Below are positions 29,777 to 38,957 of a stretch of DNA of 49,274 nt, one piece after another. The stretch comes from Deltaproteobacteria bacterium YD0425bin51. Lineage in GTDB: Bacteria; Desulfobacterota; Desulfobacteria; Desulfobacterales; YD0425bin51. The translations under genes were made by a program, and so were the position numbers. Each line of letters begins with the position of its first letter. The first letter of the stretch is position 1. Below the pieces are notes generated by a model, which saw only the letters and a list, made by a program, of their open reading frames with translations, searched no databases and was not told where the DNA came from. The stretch covers positions 1 to 49,274 of the forward strand of contig PDZS01000033.1 of NCBI GenBank assembly GCA_002753225.1, given 5' to 3'.

Positions 29777-32700
29777 TTAATTCTTATAATTCAAATTAGC
29801 AAGTTCCTGTATAAGCAAGGCTTCAGCTTCATCCTCAGACAACTGCTCTATCTCATCAATAATATGGGTTGTAATATCGGCATTTTCATCTTGTTTAACT
29901 GAGGAAACTTCAAATAGTTCACATAAAATTTCTTCTATAAAATATTTCAATAGCTTTTCAATATTTGGATATTTAAAAATCAATGTTGCAGGCATTGTGC
30001 ATCCGAAACCTTTTTGAAGTCTATTTCTCAATTCAAGAGTGAGAATAGAGTCCATTCCTAATTCTGTAAACCCTCGTTTTGAATCAATATAATCGAGCTG
30101 CTTTATTCCTAAAACTTCGGCAACTAAATTAGTCAAAATAATTTTAAGGGCTTCTTTGCGTTCATTAATAGGTTTTGATTTTAACTGATCTAAAAATTTA
30201 AATTTTTGTTCAGATTCTTCTGTTTTGCTTTCAATAAGATTACCAAACCTCATAGATATTTCAGACTGATTAAAACTCGCCCATTTTGACCAATCAATAT
30301 ATGCTGCTGTTACATTGACAGCAGATAGTTCAATTAATTTACCCAAAATATTTAAAGCTTTTTTTGCAGGCATCATCTTTACACCCATTTTTTTCAAATG
30401 GGCTTTGATTTCATTATTACGCTCCAAATAACCTACATCTTCTATTGCGCCCCAATTGACTGATAAGCCAGGTAAATTTAATGAAAATCTGTAATTTGCA
30501 AGCGCATCCAAATAAGAATTGGCAGCCACATAATTTCCTTGTCCGGGATTTCCTATAACTGAAGATATAGAGGAAAAAAGAACAAAAAAATCCAAACTAT
30601 TATTTAATGTCAGATTATGAAGATTTAATGCCCCCAATGCCTTAGGTCCCATAACATTTTTAAATCTCTCGTAAGTCATATCGATCAATGCTGCATCGTC
30701 ATATACGTTTGCTGCATGTATGATTCCTTTTAAAGGAGGCATTGATAACTCAATATCCATCAATACCTTTGAAACCTGATCCAAATTACTCACATCAGCT
30801 TTTGCTACCATTACGTTAACGCCCGATTTTTTTAAAATCTCTAAACTTTTTTTTGCATTTTCTGATGAGGCACCGCTTCTCCCCATGAGGGCTAAGTTAC
30901 GAACTCCATTTTCAGCAAGCCACTCGGCAGTTGCAAGTCCAAATCCGCTAAAACCTCCAGTTACAAGAACAGTAGAATCTTGTGAAAACTTATATCCTGA
31001 ATTGTTGTTGAGTATATCTTCTGGAATTTTATTTAGACGATTTACATATCTATAGCCATTTCTGAAAGCAATTTCATCTTCTTTATCTCCGGATAACAAT
31101 TCTTCAATAATTAAAATTATATCATCTGCATATCTTTCTTTAGAAAGATCAATCATCTTGCATTTAAAATCAGGATATTCATTTGATATTACTCGCCCTA
31201 GTCCCCACAGGGAGGCTAATTCTAAAGAAGGGGAATCTGTCTCTTCTACAGCCTGACTTCCAAGAGTTACGATCCAAAGGTTTGGATAATTTTTCCACTC
31301 AAAATCTGCAAGTTTTTTTATTAGATCAAGTAAAATAGAACAGCTATTGTTTTCAAATAAAAACAAAATCCCTTGCAAATTAGGATAATTCAAATTTTGA
31401 GTACTTAAAACAATAGTTTTGTTCATTATTTCAAGTTCTTCTGCAATCACTTTAGAAAGATCCTCTTTGTCAGAAAGAATAAGCCATGTGCCTGGAGAAT
31501 CATCTAATTTTGATTCTTTTGTATGCTGCTCCCAATTATGTTGAAATAAATAATCTGTATCAGGATAAATTTCAGAACTGTCAATATACATAACTTCCAG
31601 ACCTTTAATTTCAGCTAATATTGTTTCTGATTCATCAAACAATATTAAATCGCTTTTAAGCTTATCTTTTTCTTGTTCCTTAATAAAAGCATGAACATGC
31701 AAGGGAGAATTATAATTAGGTTTTTCATAAAAATGAACTGCTTCAACTTTTACAGGAAGCCATGTTCCATTAGATTGCTCTTTTTCATTAAATGAAACAA
31801 ATCCAAGCATTACATGGAAACAGGAATCTAAAAGAGCAGGATAAAGATAATATGTATTGAAATCATTGGCTATATTATTAAGCATAACAGACCCTATTGC
31901 TTCAGACTGATTGAAATGAAGCTTTTTAAGACCCTGAAACATTTGACCATATTCAAAACCAATTTTTTTAAAATTCTGATAACAAATATCTCCGGAAACT
32001 TCTTCTATGCATCGTTTTAAAATATCAGAAAGGGCTTCATTTTTGTTTAAATTCAAATCAGTTACATAGGTTATTTTTCCTGTTGCATTTCGATCCCAAG
32101 AATTACTGTTATTTGCTTTGGAACTGTAAATATCAAAAGTTTTGTTATCTGTATTAAACATAAACTGAAAATTTGTATCTTCTTCGTCAGACAAAAATAT
32201 TGCTTTATTGAATTCAATATTTTCAAGCATAATATTACTTGATTCTTTATTATCAAGCAGTTCATGTGCTGCAGCAAGTGCCATCTCAATATAAGCAGCC
32301 CCTGGAAAAACAGCGCTCCCTTGAATTTTATGGTCATATAAATATGAAATTTGCTTTCGATCAAGCTTCGAATCCCAAATTGGCATAGCAATATTTAAAC
32401 GGTTTCCCAAAAGAATATGCCGTTTTTGCCCCATAGCAATCTGTCTTGATACACCCCCAAGCCTATATTGTCGTGATTCTTCAGATTCAACCCAATGTCT
32501 TTCTTTTTGCCATGGATAGTTAGGGAGACGAATATAAGGAGCTTTATCTGGGAAAAGATAATTCCAATCAACAGGATATCCCAATTTATAAATATCAGAA
32601 AAACTGCCAAGCATTGTTTCTCTTTCTGGTTTTGTTTTTATTAAAGATGGAACTATTTTTGCATTATGATTCATAGCAGACAAAGATTCAGAAACCGAGT

Positions 32701-35134
32701 TACCTAAAACAGGATGTGCGCTTATCTCAATAAAAATATTATACCCTTTTTTAATCATATTTTGAACTGCACCTGAAAACATAACTGTTTGCCTCATATT
32801 AGCACCCCAGTATTCTGGCAGCAAAGAACTTCCATTTAAAATCTGTCCTGTAACTGTTGAGAAAAAAGGAATATTTGTAGACTGAGGTGAAATATCTTTT
32901 AAAACATTTACTAATTCTGATTTTAAAGGTTCCATTACAGAGCTGTGATATGGAACATTGACATTTAAAAAACGACAAAATATATCATTTTTAATTAATT
33001 TTTGTTCTATTTTTTTAAGCGCATTGCTATCACCTGAAAATGTAACTGAATTTGGACTATTTATTGCAGCAATTGAAACAATATCTTCATAACCTTGCGC
33101 TAAAATTATTTTAGCATTTTGATAAGAAACAGATGCAGCAAGCATTCTTCCTTTTCCCTCTGTTTTATGCTGCAGGCGGCTCCTATGAAAAATTATGCTT
33201 ATAGCGTCCTCTAATGTAAGAACACCTGCAACGTGAGCTGCCGCTATTTCTCCCAAACTATGCCCTACAACAGCATCTGGACAAATGCCCCAAGACCTCC
33301 ATAACTCTGCAAGTCCAACTTGAATTGCAAAAAGAGCAGGCTGAGTAATCTGAGTTTCATTGATTCTAGATGTTTTTTCATCAGCATTTAAAACATCCCA
33401 TAAAGACCAGTCTGCTAGTTTTTTTAATAAACCATCACATCTTTTTATGGCATTGCAAAAAACAGGATCTTCTTTAATCAGCTGTCTACCCATAGCCCAC
33501 CATTGAGGACCATTTCCTGAAAAAATAAAAGCAATTTTAAATGAAGCATCTTTTTCAGCAAAGTTTATGTCAATATCTTTCTGTTTTTCCAAAAAATCTG
33601 ACATTTTTTCATAAAGGCCGTCTATAGAATTAGAGATAAAAGTAATCCTGTTACTGTGATGACTTCTGCGAATAGCTGCATTAAAGCAAAGATCATATAG
33701 ATGCAAAGATTTATCAGATAATAAATCAAGATAAGAGCGAACTAATGAATAAAGAGCATTTTTGCTTCTGGCAGATAATGGAAGTATAAAAGATTTTCCA
33801 TCATATGAAATATTTTTTACATTTTCATTTGAATAACCTTCAAGAATTACATGAGCATTAGTTCCACCAAATCCAAATGAATTTACGCCGACAAAGCGCT
33901 CATCGTTAATATTAGGCAAAGGTGTAATATTGGTGGGAACTTTTAATTTAAGATTTTTAAATGGAATTTTAGGGTTAGGAGTTTCAAAGTGAAGATTTGG
34001 AGGAATTTGAGAATGAAATAGACATAAAGCTCCTTTGATTAGTCCTGCAGCACCGGCTGCCCCTTCAAGGTGTCCAAGATTTGATTTTAATGAACCAATT
34101 ATAAGTGGATTGTCATCAGTTCTATTTTTACCAAATACTTTTCCAATAGCATTTGCTTCGATAGGATCACCAGCAGCAGTTCCTGTTCCATGAGCCTCAA
34201 CATATGAAACTTTTTCTGGAGAAATACCTGTTTTTTTATAAGTACGTTCCATTAACTCTTTCTGAGCTTCTTCTGATGGAAAGGTTAATCCTTCTGGCGT
34301 ATATCCGTCCTGATTTGCGCCAGTTCCTCGAATAACCGCATAAATTCTATTTTTATCGTTTTTAGCCTTTGATAAGGGTTTTAAAAATACGGCACAAGCA
34401 CCTTCACTTCTGACATATCCATTTGCTTTTGCATCAAATGATTTGCATCTCCAATCAGGGGATAAATATCCCCCTCTCGATGTGCTTATTGTAATTTCAG
34501 GCTTAAGAATAGCAGTTGCTCCTCCAATAAGGGCAAGTTCACTTTCTCCTGACCAAATGCTTTGACATGCAAGATGAGTAGCTATAAGTGATGAAGAACA
34601 TGCTGTATCAAGAGAGATACTAGGTCCTTTCCAGTTAAACCAATGAGATATACGATTTGATAAAATAGTTGGGGCTACTCCAGAACCAGTGTGAACGCCC
34701 AGCAAATCCCTCTGCATTTCAGAAAATTGCAAAGCATAATAATCTAGTGGAAGGAATCCTATAAAAACACCTGTATATGTACCAGAAAGCTTTTCTACGA
34801 GTTCTCCTGCGTCTTCCAAAGCCTCCCAAGCTACCTCCAGAAGCATTCTCTGTTGAGGATCCATATGACTTGCTTCTCTAGGGGAAATTCCAAAAAAATT
34901 GGCATCAAATCTATCAATATTTTCTAGAAAACCTCCTTGACGAACCTGCATTTTTCCAGGAACAGATGGATCTATGTCATAGAACGCATCGATATTCCAT
35001 CTGTCAGAGGGTATATCGGAAATGACATCTTTGCCTGAACATAATAATTGCCATAGGCTTTCAGAGTCATTTGCATTACCGGGCAGCCTGCATCCAATAC
35101 CAATTATTGCAATAGGTTCTTTTTCAATTTTCAT
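29777..35134 (-). CDS. Type I PKS module: KS-AT-DH-KR-ACP
   Basis: A 1,785-residue single module with its own AT. KS about 5-430 (C179 in DTACSSS, H315, H355). AT about 535-830 (S626 in GHSLG, H730 in VPYHSS). DH about 903-1190 (H935 in HxxxGxxxxP, D1103). KR about 1385-1580 (TGGFSGFG at 1392-1399, Y1535). ACP with S1696 in GMDS. There is no ER, so the module should give a trans- or cis-alkene. The AT motif is neither the classic malonyl HAFH nor methylmalonyl YASH pattern; malonyl is the likelier reading but unproven. The C-terminal tail (LSEDEAEALLIQEL) is the type that pairs with the N-terminal coiled coil of the next protein, which begins 3 bp downstream. AGGAG lies 6 nt before the ATG. 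This is the only PKS module here with a cis-AT. Confidence 0.94.
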   Translation of the reverse strand: MKIEKEPIAIIGIGCRLPGNANDSESLWQLLCSGKDVISDIPSDRWNIDAFYDIDPSVPGKMQVRQGGFLENIDRFDANFFGISPREASHMDPQQRMLLEVAWEALEDAGELVEKLSGTYTGVFIGFLPLDYYALQFSEMQRDLLGVHTGSGVAPTILSNRISHWFNWKGPSISLDTACSSSLIATHLACQSIWSGESELALIGGATAILKPEITISTSRGGYLSPDWRCKSFDAKANGYVRSEGACAVFLKPLSKAKNDKNRIYAVIRGTGANQDGYTPEGLTFPSEEAQKELMERTYKKTGISPEKVSYVEAHGTGTAAGDPIEANAIGKVFGKNRTDDNPLIIGSLKSNLGHLEGAAGAAGLIKGALCLFHSQIPPNLHFETPNPKIPFKNLKLKVPTNITPLPNINDERFVGVNSFGFGGTNAHVILEGYSNENVKNISYDGKSFILPLSARSKNALYSLVRSYLDLLSDKSLHLYDLCFNAAIRRSHHSNRITFISNSIDGLYEKMSDFLEKQKDIDINFAEKDASFKIAFIFSGNGPQWWAMGRQLIKEDPVFCNAIKRCDGLLKKLADWSLWDVLNADEKTSRINETQITQPALFAIQVGLAELWRSWGICPDAVVGHSLGEIAAAHVAGVLTLEDAISIIFHRSRLQHKTEGKGRMLAASVSYQNAKIILAQGYEDIVSIAAINSPNSVTFSGDSNALKKIEQKLIKNDIFCRFLNVNVPYHSSVMEPLKSELVNVLKDISPQSTNIPFFSTVTGQILNGSSLLPEYWGANMRQTVMFSGAVQNMIKKGYNIFIEISAHPVLGNSVSESLSAMNHNAKIVPSLIKTKPERETMLGSFSDIYKLGYPVDWNYLFPDKAPYIRLPNYPWQKERHWVESEESRQYRLGGVSRQIAMGQKRHILLGNRLNIAMPIWDSKLDRKQISYLYDHKIQGSAVFPGAAYIEMALAAAHELLDNKESSNIMLENIEFNKAIFLSDEEDTNFQFMFNTDNKTFDIYSSKANNSNSWDRNATGKITYVTDLNLNKNEALSDILKRCIEEVSGDICYQNFKKIGFEYGQMFQGLKKLHFNQSEAIGSVMLNNIANDFNTYYLYPALLDSCFHVMLGFVSFNEKEQSNGTWLPVKVEAVHFYEKPNYNSPLHVHAFIKEQEKDKLKSDLILFDESETILAEIKGLEVMYIDSSEIYPDTDYLFQHNWEQHTKESKLDDSPGTWLILSDKEDLSKVIAEELEIMNKTIVLSTQNLNYPNLQGILFLFENNSCSILLDLIKKLADFEWKNYPNLWIVTLGSQAVEETDSPSLELASLWGLGRVISNEYPDFKCKMIDLSKERYADDIILIIEELLSGDKEDEIAFRNGYRYVNRLNKIPEDILNNNSGYKFSQDSTVLVTGGFSGFGLATAEWLAENGVRNLALMGRSGASSENAKKSLEILKKSGVNVMVAKADVSNLDQVSKVLMDIELSMPPLKGIIHAANVYDDAALIDMTYERFKNVMGPKALGALNLHNLTLNNSLDFFVLFSSISSVIGNPGQGNYVAANSYLDALANYRFSLNLPGLSVNWGAIEDVGYLERNNEIKAHLKKMGVKMMPAKKALNILGKLIELSAVNVTAAYIDWSKWASFNQSEISMRFGNLIESKTEESEQKFKFLDQLKSKPINERKEALKIILTNLVAEVLGIKQLDYIDSKRGFTELGMDSILTLELRNRLQKGFGCTMPATLIFKYPNIEKLLKYFIEEILCELFEVSSVKQDENADITTHIIDEIEQLSEDEAEALLIQELANLNYKN

Positions 35135-35258
35135 ATTAAACTCCTAAAATAAAAATTATAACAGCAAAATACATACCACCTGAACAGTATTTAAAAGATT
35201 AGCTAATGGACAGGATTCATAATAGACAACCACGATATTTAGAAATTTACGTTAAATA
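35135..35258 (-). promoter_or_regulatory. Largest intergenic gap; possible internal promoter before the KS-AT-DH-KR-ACP gene
   Basis: This 124-bp stretch is the widest space in the window. On the minus strand it contains TATAAT at 35160-35155, followed 9 nt later by AGGAG (35145-35141) and the ATG at 35134. A good -35 hexamer is not seen at 17 bp, so a promoter is only possible. I see no stem-loop with a T-run that would act as a terminator of the gene upstream. Confidence 0.25.
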
Positions 35259-37058
35259 TCAAGGGGAATTTTTTGTTTTTAATGTTTTAAGCTTTATTTG
35301 AGGTTGTATTATTGTTTTTTTAATAGAAGAATCATACCAATATTTCTTTTTTTCAAATGGATAAGTAGGTAAAGGAATACGTTTTGGGTTACTATCAGTA
35401 TAAAGCAAGTCCCAGTTAACTTCTTCTCCTGATAACCATAAATTTACAATTTCATCATCATATAATTCTGAATTATATTTTCCATTGCAATAATGATTCA
35501 ATTTTATAATTAAATCATTAATACTATGAGCCACAAATGCCAAACGTTTTGACATTGATTCTCTCCCAATCTGAAGTGTGTATGCGATATTTGACAGCAA
35601 GATATTGTCTTTGTTTTTTTCTAAAAAATCTACCATATTTTTTGCATAGATTTTTAATATTTCTTCATTTTTTGCAGAAAGCACTATAATATATTGCTTA
35701 TTGTTGTCTATATGTTCCTGCTTATTTTCATATTCTTCTATTACCACATGAGCATTTGCTCCTCCAAATCCAAAGGAACTTACACCAGCACGTCTTGGTA
35801 TTGGAATCCCTTTTTCATCTATTAATTGTTTCCATTCCTCAAGTTCTTTAACTATATAAAATGGTGTTTTATCAAGACGAATTCTTGGATTCAATTCATT
35901 TATATGCAGATTTGCAGGTATTTTTTTGTGCTTCATTGCTAAAAGAATTTTTATTAACCCTGTAATTCCTGCTGCAGGTTCAGTATGCCCAATATTAGAC
36001 TTAACAGAGCCTATTGCACAGTGAGGAGTTTTAGGTTCAGGCAGATTCCATTTATTATAAAGAGTTTTAAACGCCTTTTTAAGTCCTGCGATTTCAAAAG
36101 GATCTCCCAAAGCTGTTGCAGTACCGTGCGCCTCAATAAAGGTTATCGTATCTGGTGAAAGATTTGCATCTTCATATGCTGAAATAAGCAGTTGAGCTTG
36201 CGCTTCAGAATTTGAAGCTGTCAAAGAATGTTCAAAACCACCAAATCCATTATGATTTAAAGCTGTCCCTCTGATAATACCATAAATATGGTCACCATCT
36301 TCTATGGCTTTTTTAAGAGGTTTAAGCAATATTATGCCTGCTCCTTCTGCTTTTACAAAGCCGTTTGCTTTTTTATCAAATGTTTTACATCTTCCGTCAG
36401 GAGAAAGCATTCCAGCATGACTTAATGAAAAATATTTTCTCGGGATAAGGCATAAATTAACACCGCCGGCTATCGCCATAGTGCATTCTTTATTTTGAAT
36501 AGCACAAACTGCCTGATGTACAGCAACAAGTGAAGCTGAACAAGCAGTATCAACGACTAAACTCGGACCATTTAAATTTAAAAAGTATGAGACTCTGTTT
36601 GAAATCATGCAGAGATGTGAGCCTGAAGATACATAGGCATCCTGATGAACTCCTTCTTTTTGAAGCAATTCTATATAATCATTATTAGAAGCGCCAATAA
36701 ATACACCTGTTTTTGTTCCAGATAAAAAAGAAGGTTTGTATCCTGCATCTTCAATAGTTTTCCAGACTTCTTCCATTATGATTCGCTGTTGAGGATCCAT
36801 CTTGTCAGCCTCTCTGGGAGATATTCGAAAAAAATCTGCATCAAAAGATTTCACATCATCTAAAAAACCACCCCATTTTGAATCAGTTTTATTTTCATTT
36901 TTTTTAGGATCTCCAAAACAGTTTTTCCAATCCCACCTATCTTTTGGAACCTCTTTTATTAAATCACGGCTGTTTATTAAATTATCCCAAAATTTTTCCA
37001 CATTTGGACTTTCAGGAAATCTTCCAGACATTCCAATAATAGCAATCTCACTAGACAT
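35259..37058 (-). CDS. Stand-alone ketosynthase with trans-AT-type linker
   Basis: A 599-residue protein with one ketosynthase (about 4-440): C173 in DTACSAS, H311 in EAHGTAT and H358 in NIGHTEPAAG. The GHTEPAAG form is typical of trans-AT polyketide ketosynthases. Residues 450-575 are a KS-AT linker that runs directly into the post-AT motif LPTYPFEKKKYW, without an AT. No ACP, KR or DH follows, so the protein needs a separate carrier, most simply the discrete ACP encoded 3 bp upstream. It is the first KS in transcription order and may condense the starter unit. The catalytic triad is complete, so it should condense rather than only decarboxylate. The role in starter condensation is inference. 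Confidence 0.92.
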   Translation of the reverse strand: MSSEIAIIGMSGRFPESPNVEKFWDNLINSRDLIKEVPKDRWDWKNCFGDPKKNENKTDSKWGGFLDDVKSFDADFFRISPREADKMDPQQRIIMEEVWKTIEDAGYKPSFLSGTKTGVFIGASNNDYIELLQKEGVHQDAYVSSGSHLCMISNRVSYFLNLNGPSLVVDTACSASLVAVHQAVCAIQNKECTMAIAGGVNLCLIPRKYFSLSHAGMLSPDGRCKTFDKKANGFVKAEGAGIILLKPLKKAIEDGDHIYGIIRGTALNHNGFGGFEHSLTASNSEAQAQLLISAYEDANLSPDTITFIEAHGTATALGDPFEIAGLKKAFKTLYNKWNLPEPKTPHCAIGSVKSNIGHTEPAAGITGLIKILLAMKHKKIPANLHINELNPRIRLDKTPFYIVKELEEWKQLIDEKGIPIPRRAGVSSFGFGGANAHVVIEEYENKQEHIDNNKQYIIVLSAKNEEILKIYAKNMVDFLEKNKDNILLSNIAYTLQIGRESMSKRLAFVAHSINDLIIKLNHYCNGKYNSELYDDEIVNLWLSGEEVNWDLLYTDSNPKRIPLPTYPFEKKKYWYDSSIKKTIIQPQIKLKTLKTKNSP

Positions 37059-37061
37059 ATA

Positions 37062-37313
37062 TTATTTTTTATTCCCCAATTTTGCTTCAATATATTTTTT
37101 CATAGCTGTCAAATCTCTAAAGTTTGCCGCAGTAAATTCATCATCTTCCACAGTTATGCCAAACTCTGATTCTATAAATCCTAGAAATTCAACAAACCCG
37201 TATGAATCAAGAATTCCTGATGCTAACAGTCCTTCATTTTCCTGAATATGTTCTTTTTCAATAACAACATTAATGTTGCAAATTCCCTGTTTAAGAATTT
37301 CAATAATATTCAT
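37062..37313 (-). CDS. Discrete acyl carrier protein
   Basis: An 83-residue, acidic, helical protein with the phosphopantetheine attachment site at S37 in ASGILDSYGF. The DSYG context differs from the DSLD/E of fatty-acid ACPs and resembles discrete carriers in secondary metabolism and D-alanyl carrier proteins. It lies 3 bp before the lone ketosynthase and 24 bp after the radical SAM gene, in the same set as an AsnB-type amidotransferase and a free acyltransferase. Carrying a malonyl or malonamyl starter is a reasonable role (inference). Length is normal for a stand-alone ACP. Confidence 0.87.
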   Translation of the reverse strand: MNIIEILKQGICNINVVIEKEHIQENEGLLASGILDSYGFVEFLGFIESEFGITVEDDEFTAANFRDLTAMKKYIEAKLGNKK

Positions 37314-37337
37314 TTTTTATCCTTTTGTAATCCATTA

Positions 37338-38957
37338 TTATTTCAACAAGCTTTTGGAAAGCAGATTTGTTAATGATTCCATTTGAGAACTGATGTCTAA
37401 TTTATCATTATCCAAGGATGCTCGTAAATAACTATTGTTAAATTCAAAAAATTTCAGCAGAAGTTCCATTGGTAATCCCTTTTCCAGAAAATATGGCAGA
37501 GACCAGATATTCATACCAAAAAAAGGGAGGTTTATTGAATTTGTAACATTTCGGATGATATATTCTTTCCAATGGATAGCCTCTTTCCAGTCCATCGTAT
37601 TATGAGACCATCCGAAGCCTGCGCCTTGAAGTCCGTATTCTTCACGTTTTGAATAGATCGGGGTAAGTGTATCATAAAAATACAACTGCAAAGCGTAAAA
37701 TGTACTTCTAGTCTCTTGAAGCAGTTCTATTGTCTTTTTAATCGAATTTTCATTCTCACCGGGAAATCCAATCACAAGCGATGCAAGAGTCATTATGTTT
37801 CTTTTTAGAAGTCCTGTGATAGCTTTTCTGTATTGTTCTGCTTTTGCATGCTTGTTCATTTTATTAAGCAGTTCCTGATCAGCTGACTCTATACCCAGAT
37901 ATACAGCAATACATCCGCTTTCAGCCATCAGATCATAAGTCTCTTCGTCTGAAACTGAAGTTCTAAAATAAGAAACCCACCTGAAATTAAACTTATTTTT
38001 GATTATCCTTCTCAAAAGGTCTTTGAATCTTGGCAGAGGAACATTAAATGTGTCATCAATAAAAACGATATTTCTCACTCCATGTTCGCTCAGATAGCGA
38101 AATTCATTTTCCAGTACATCAGTGTCAACCAATGTATAAGTTCCAGCAAATGATGGATAGCTGCAGAACTCGCATGAAAAAGGGCAGCTTCTTGTTGTTC
38201 GCAAATTGACTGTTGGAGCATATTCATTCTCCTTAAAAAGACTCCACTGTACAGCATTTGTATTCATATCGTTTTTTTCAGGTTCACGCACTGTCTCACA
38301 CATTGTTCCATCTTTTTCCCTAAAAATTATATTGGGTATTCTTTTAAGATTTGTATCTTCTTCTGTAATAGCTTTAACAACCCTTGAAAGAGTCAATTCC
38401 CCCTGAGAGTCAATTACATATATATCAGCGCCTATTGACTTAAGATGCGTATCACGACGGATTTTAGCTGGAGTATCCTGATATATTCTGAATATCCTGG
38501 GACCGCCTATAATTATCCTTGCTTGGCTGCACGATCTTATGTAACGTACTAGTTTGACAATTGATTCATCTGTCAAATAGTAAGTTGTTGTTATTGCTAC
38601 AGTATAAGCTTTTGAGACCTTTTCAGATAATGTACTTTCATCAAAATTGAAACTGTTGATGAATTCTGTCCTGATGCCTCTCTTTCTGAGAAAACTGGTT
38701 AAATAAAATACACCTAAGTGTGGAATCTTAAAAGGATTCAAGTCCCACTTTTTACCTGTTGCGGATTCCAATCCAGCATTCAGAAGATCAGTGTTTGTGA
38801 CGCGTATTCCATTCATTCTTATAGAATTTGTCAGAGCTTCATGATATGCTCCGCTTTGTTCGGACAATAATCTGAACCTATTGGCAAATCCATTAAAATC
38901 AGACTCATAATGCCCAATTATCACGCAATCGTATTCTTTCATCATATTCCTCTTCAT
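37338..38957 (-). CDS. Cobalamin-binding-type radical SAM protein
   Basis: A 539-residue protein. An N-terminal alpha/beta domain (about 10-215) resembles the B12-binding domain of class B radical SAM enzymes; no DxHxxG motif is obvious, as is common in that class. The radical SAM core (about 245-450) has the 4Fe-4S cysteines C258, C262 and C265 in CPFSCEFC. Relatives include methyltransferases acting on unactivated carbon and various rearrangement enzymes, so methylation is possible but not shown. The start overlaps the asparagine-synthase-like gene by 4 bp (ATGA), so the two are translationally coupled and probably act in the same pathway. It sits just before the ACP and lone KS, which suggests tailoring of a carrier-bound early intermediate (inference). 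Confidence 0.85.
   Translation of the reverse strand: MKRNMMKEYDCVIIGHYESDFNGFANRFRLLSEQSGAYHEALTNSIRMNGIRVTNTDLLNAGLESATGKKWDLNPFKIPHLGVFYLTSFLRKRGIRTEFINSFNFDESTLSEKVSKAYTVAITTTYYLTDESIVKLVRYIRSCSQARIIIGGPRIFRIYQDTPAKIRRDTHLKSIGADIYVIDSQGELTLSRVVKAITEEDTNLKRIPNIIFREKDGTMCETVREPEKNDMNTNAVQWSLFKENEYAPTVNLRTTRSCPFSCEFCSYPSFAGTYTLVDTDVLENEFRYLSEHGVRNIVFIDDTFNVPLPRFKDLLRRIIKNKFNFRWVSYFRTSVSDEETYDLMAESGCIAVYLGIESADQELLNKMNKHAKAEQYRKAITGLLKRNIMTLASLVIGFPGENENSIKKTIELLQETRSTFYALQLYFYDTLTPIYSKREEYGLQGAGFGWSHNTMDWKEAIHWKEYIIRNVTNSINLPFFGMNIWSLPYFLEKGLPMELLLKFFEFNNSYLRASLDNDKLDISSQMESLTNLLSKSLLK

Noticed and set aside
21899..35134. Assigning ketoreductase stereochemistry from LDD-type motifs
   Set aside because: The first PKS has YDD at the diagnostic place and the others do not, but hand alignment is too uncertain for a stereochemical call.
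37062..37313. The small carrier as the housekeeping fatty-acid ACP
   Set aside because: The site reads DSYG rather than DSLD/E, and no fab genes are nearby.
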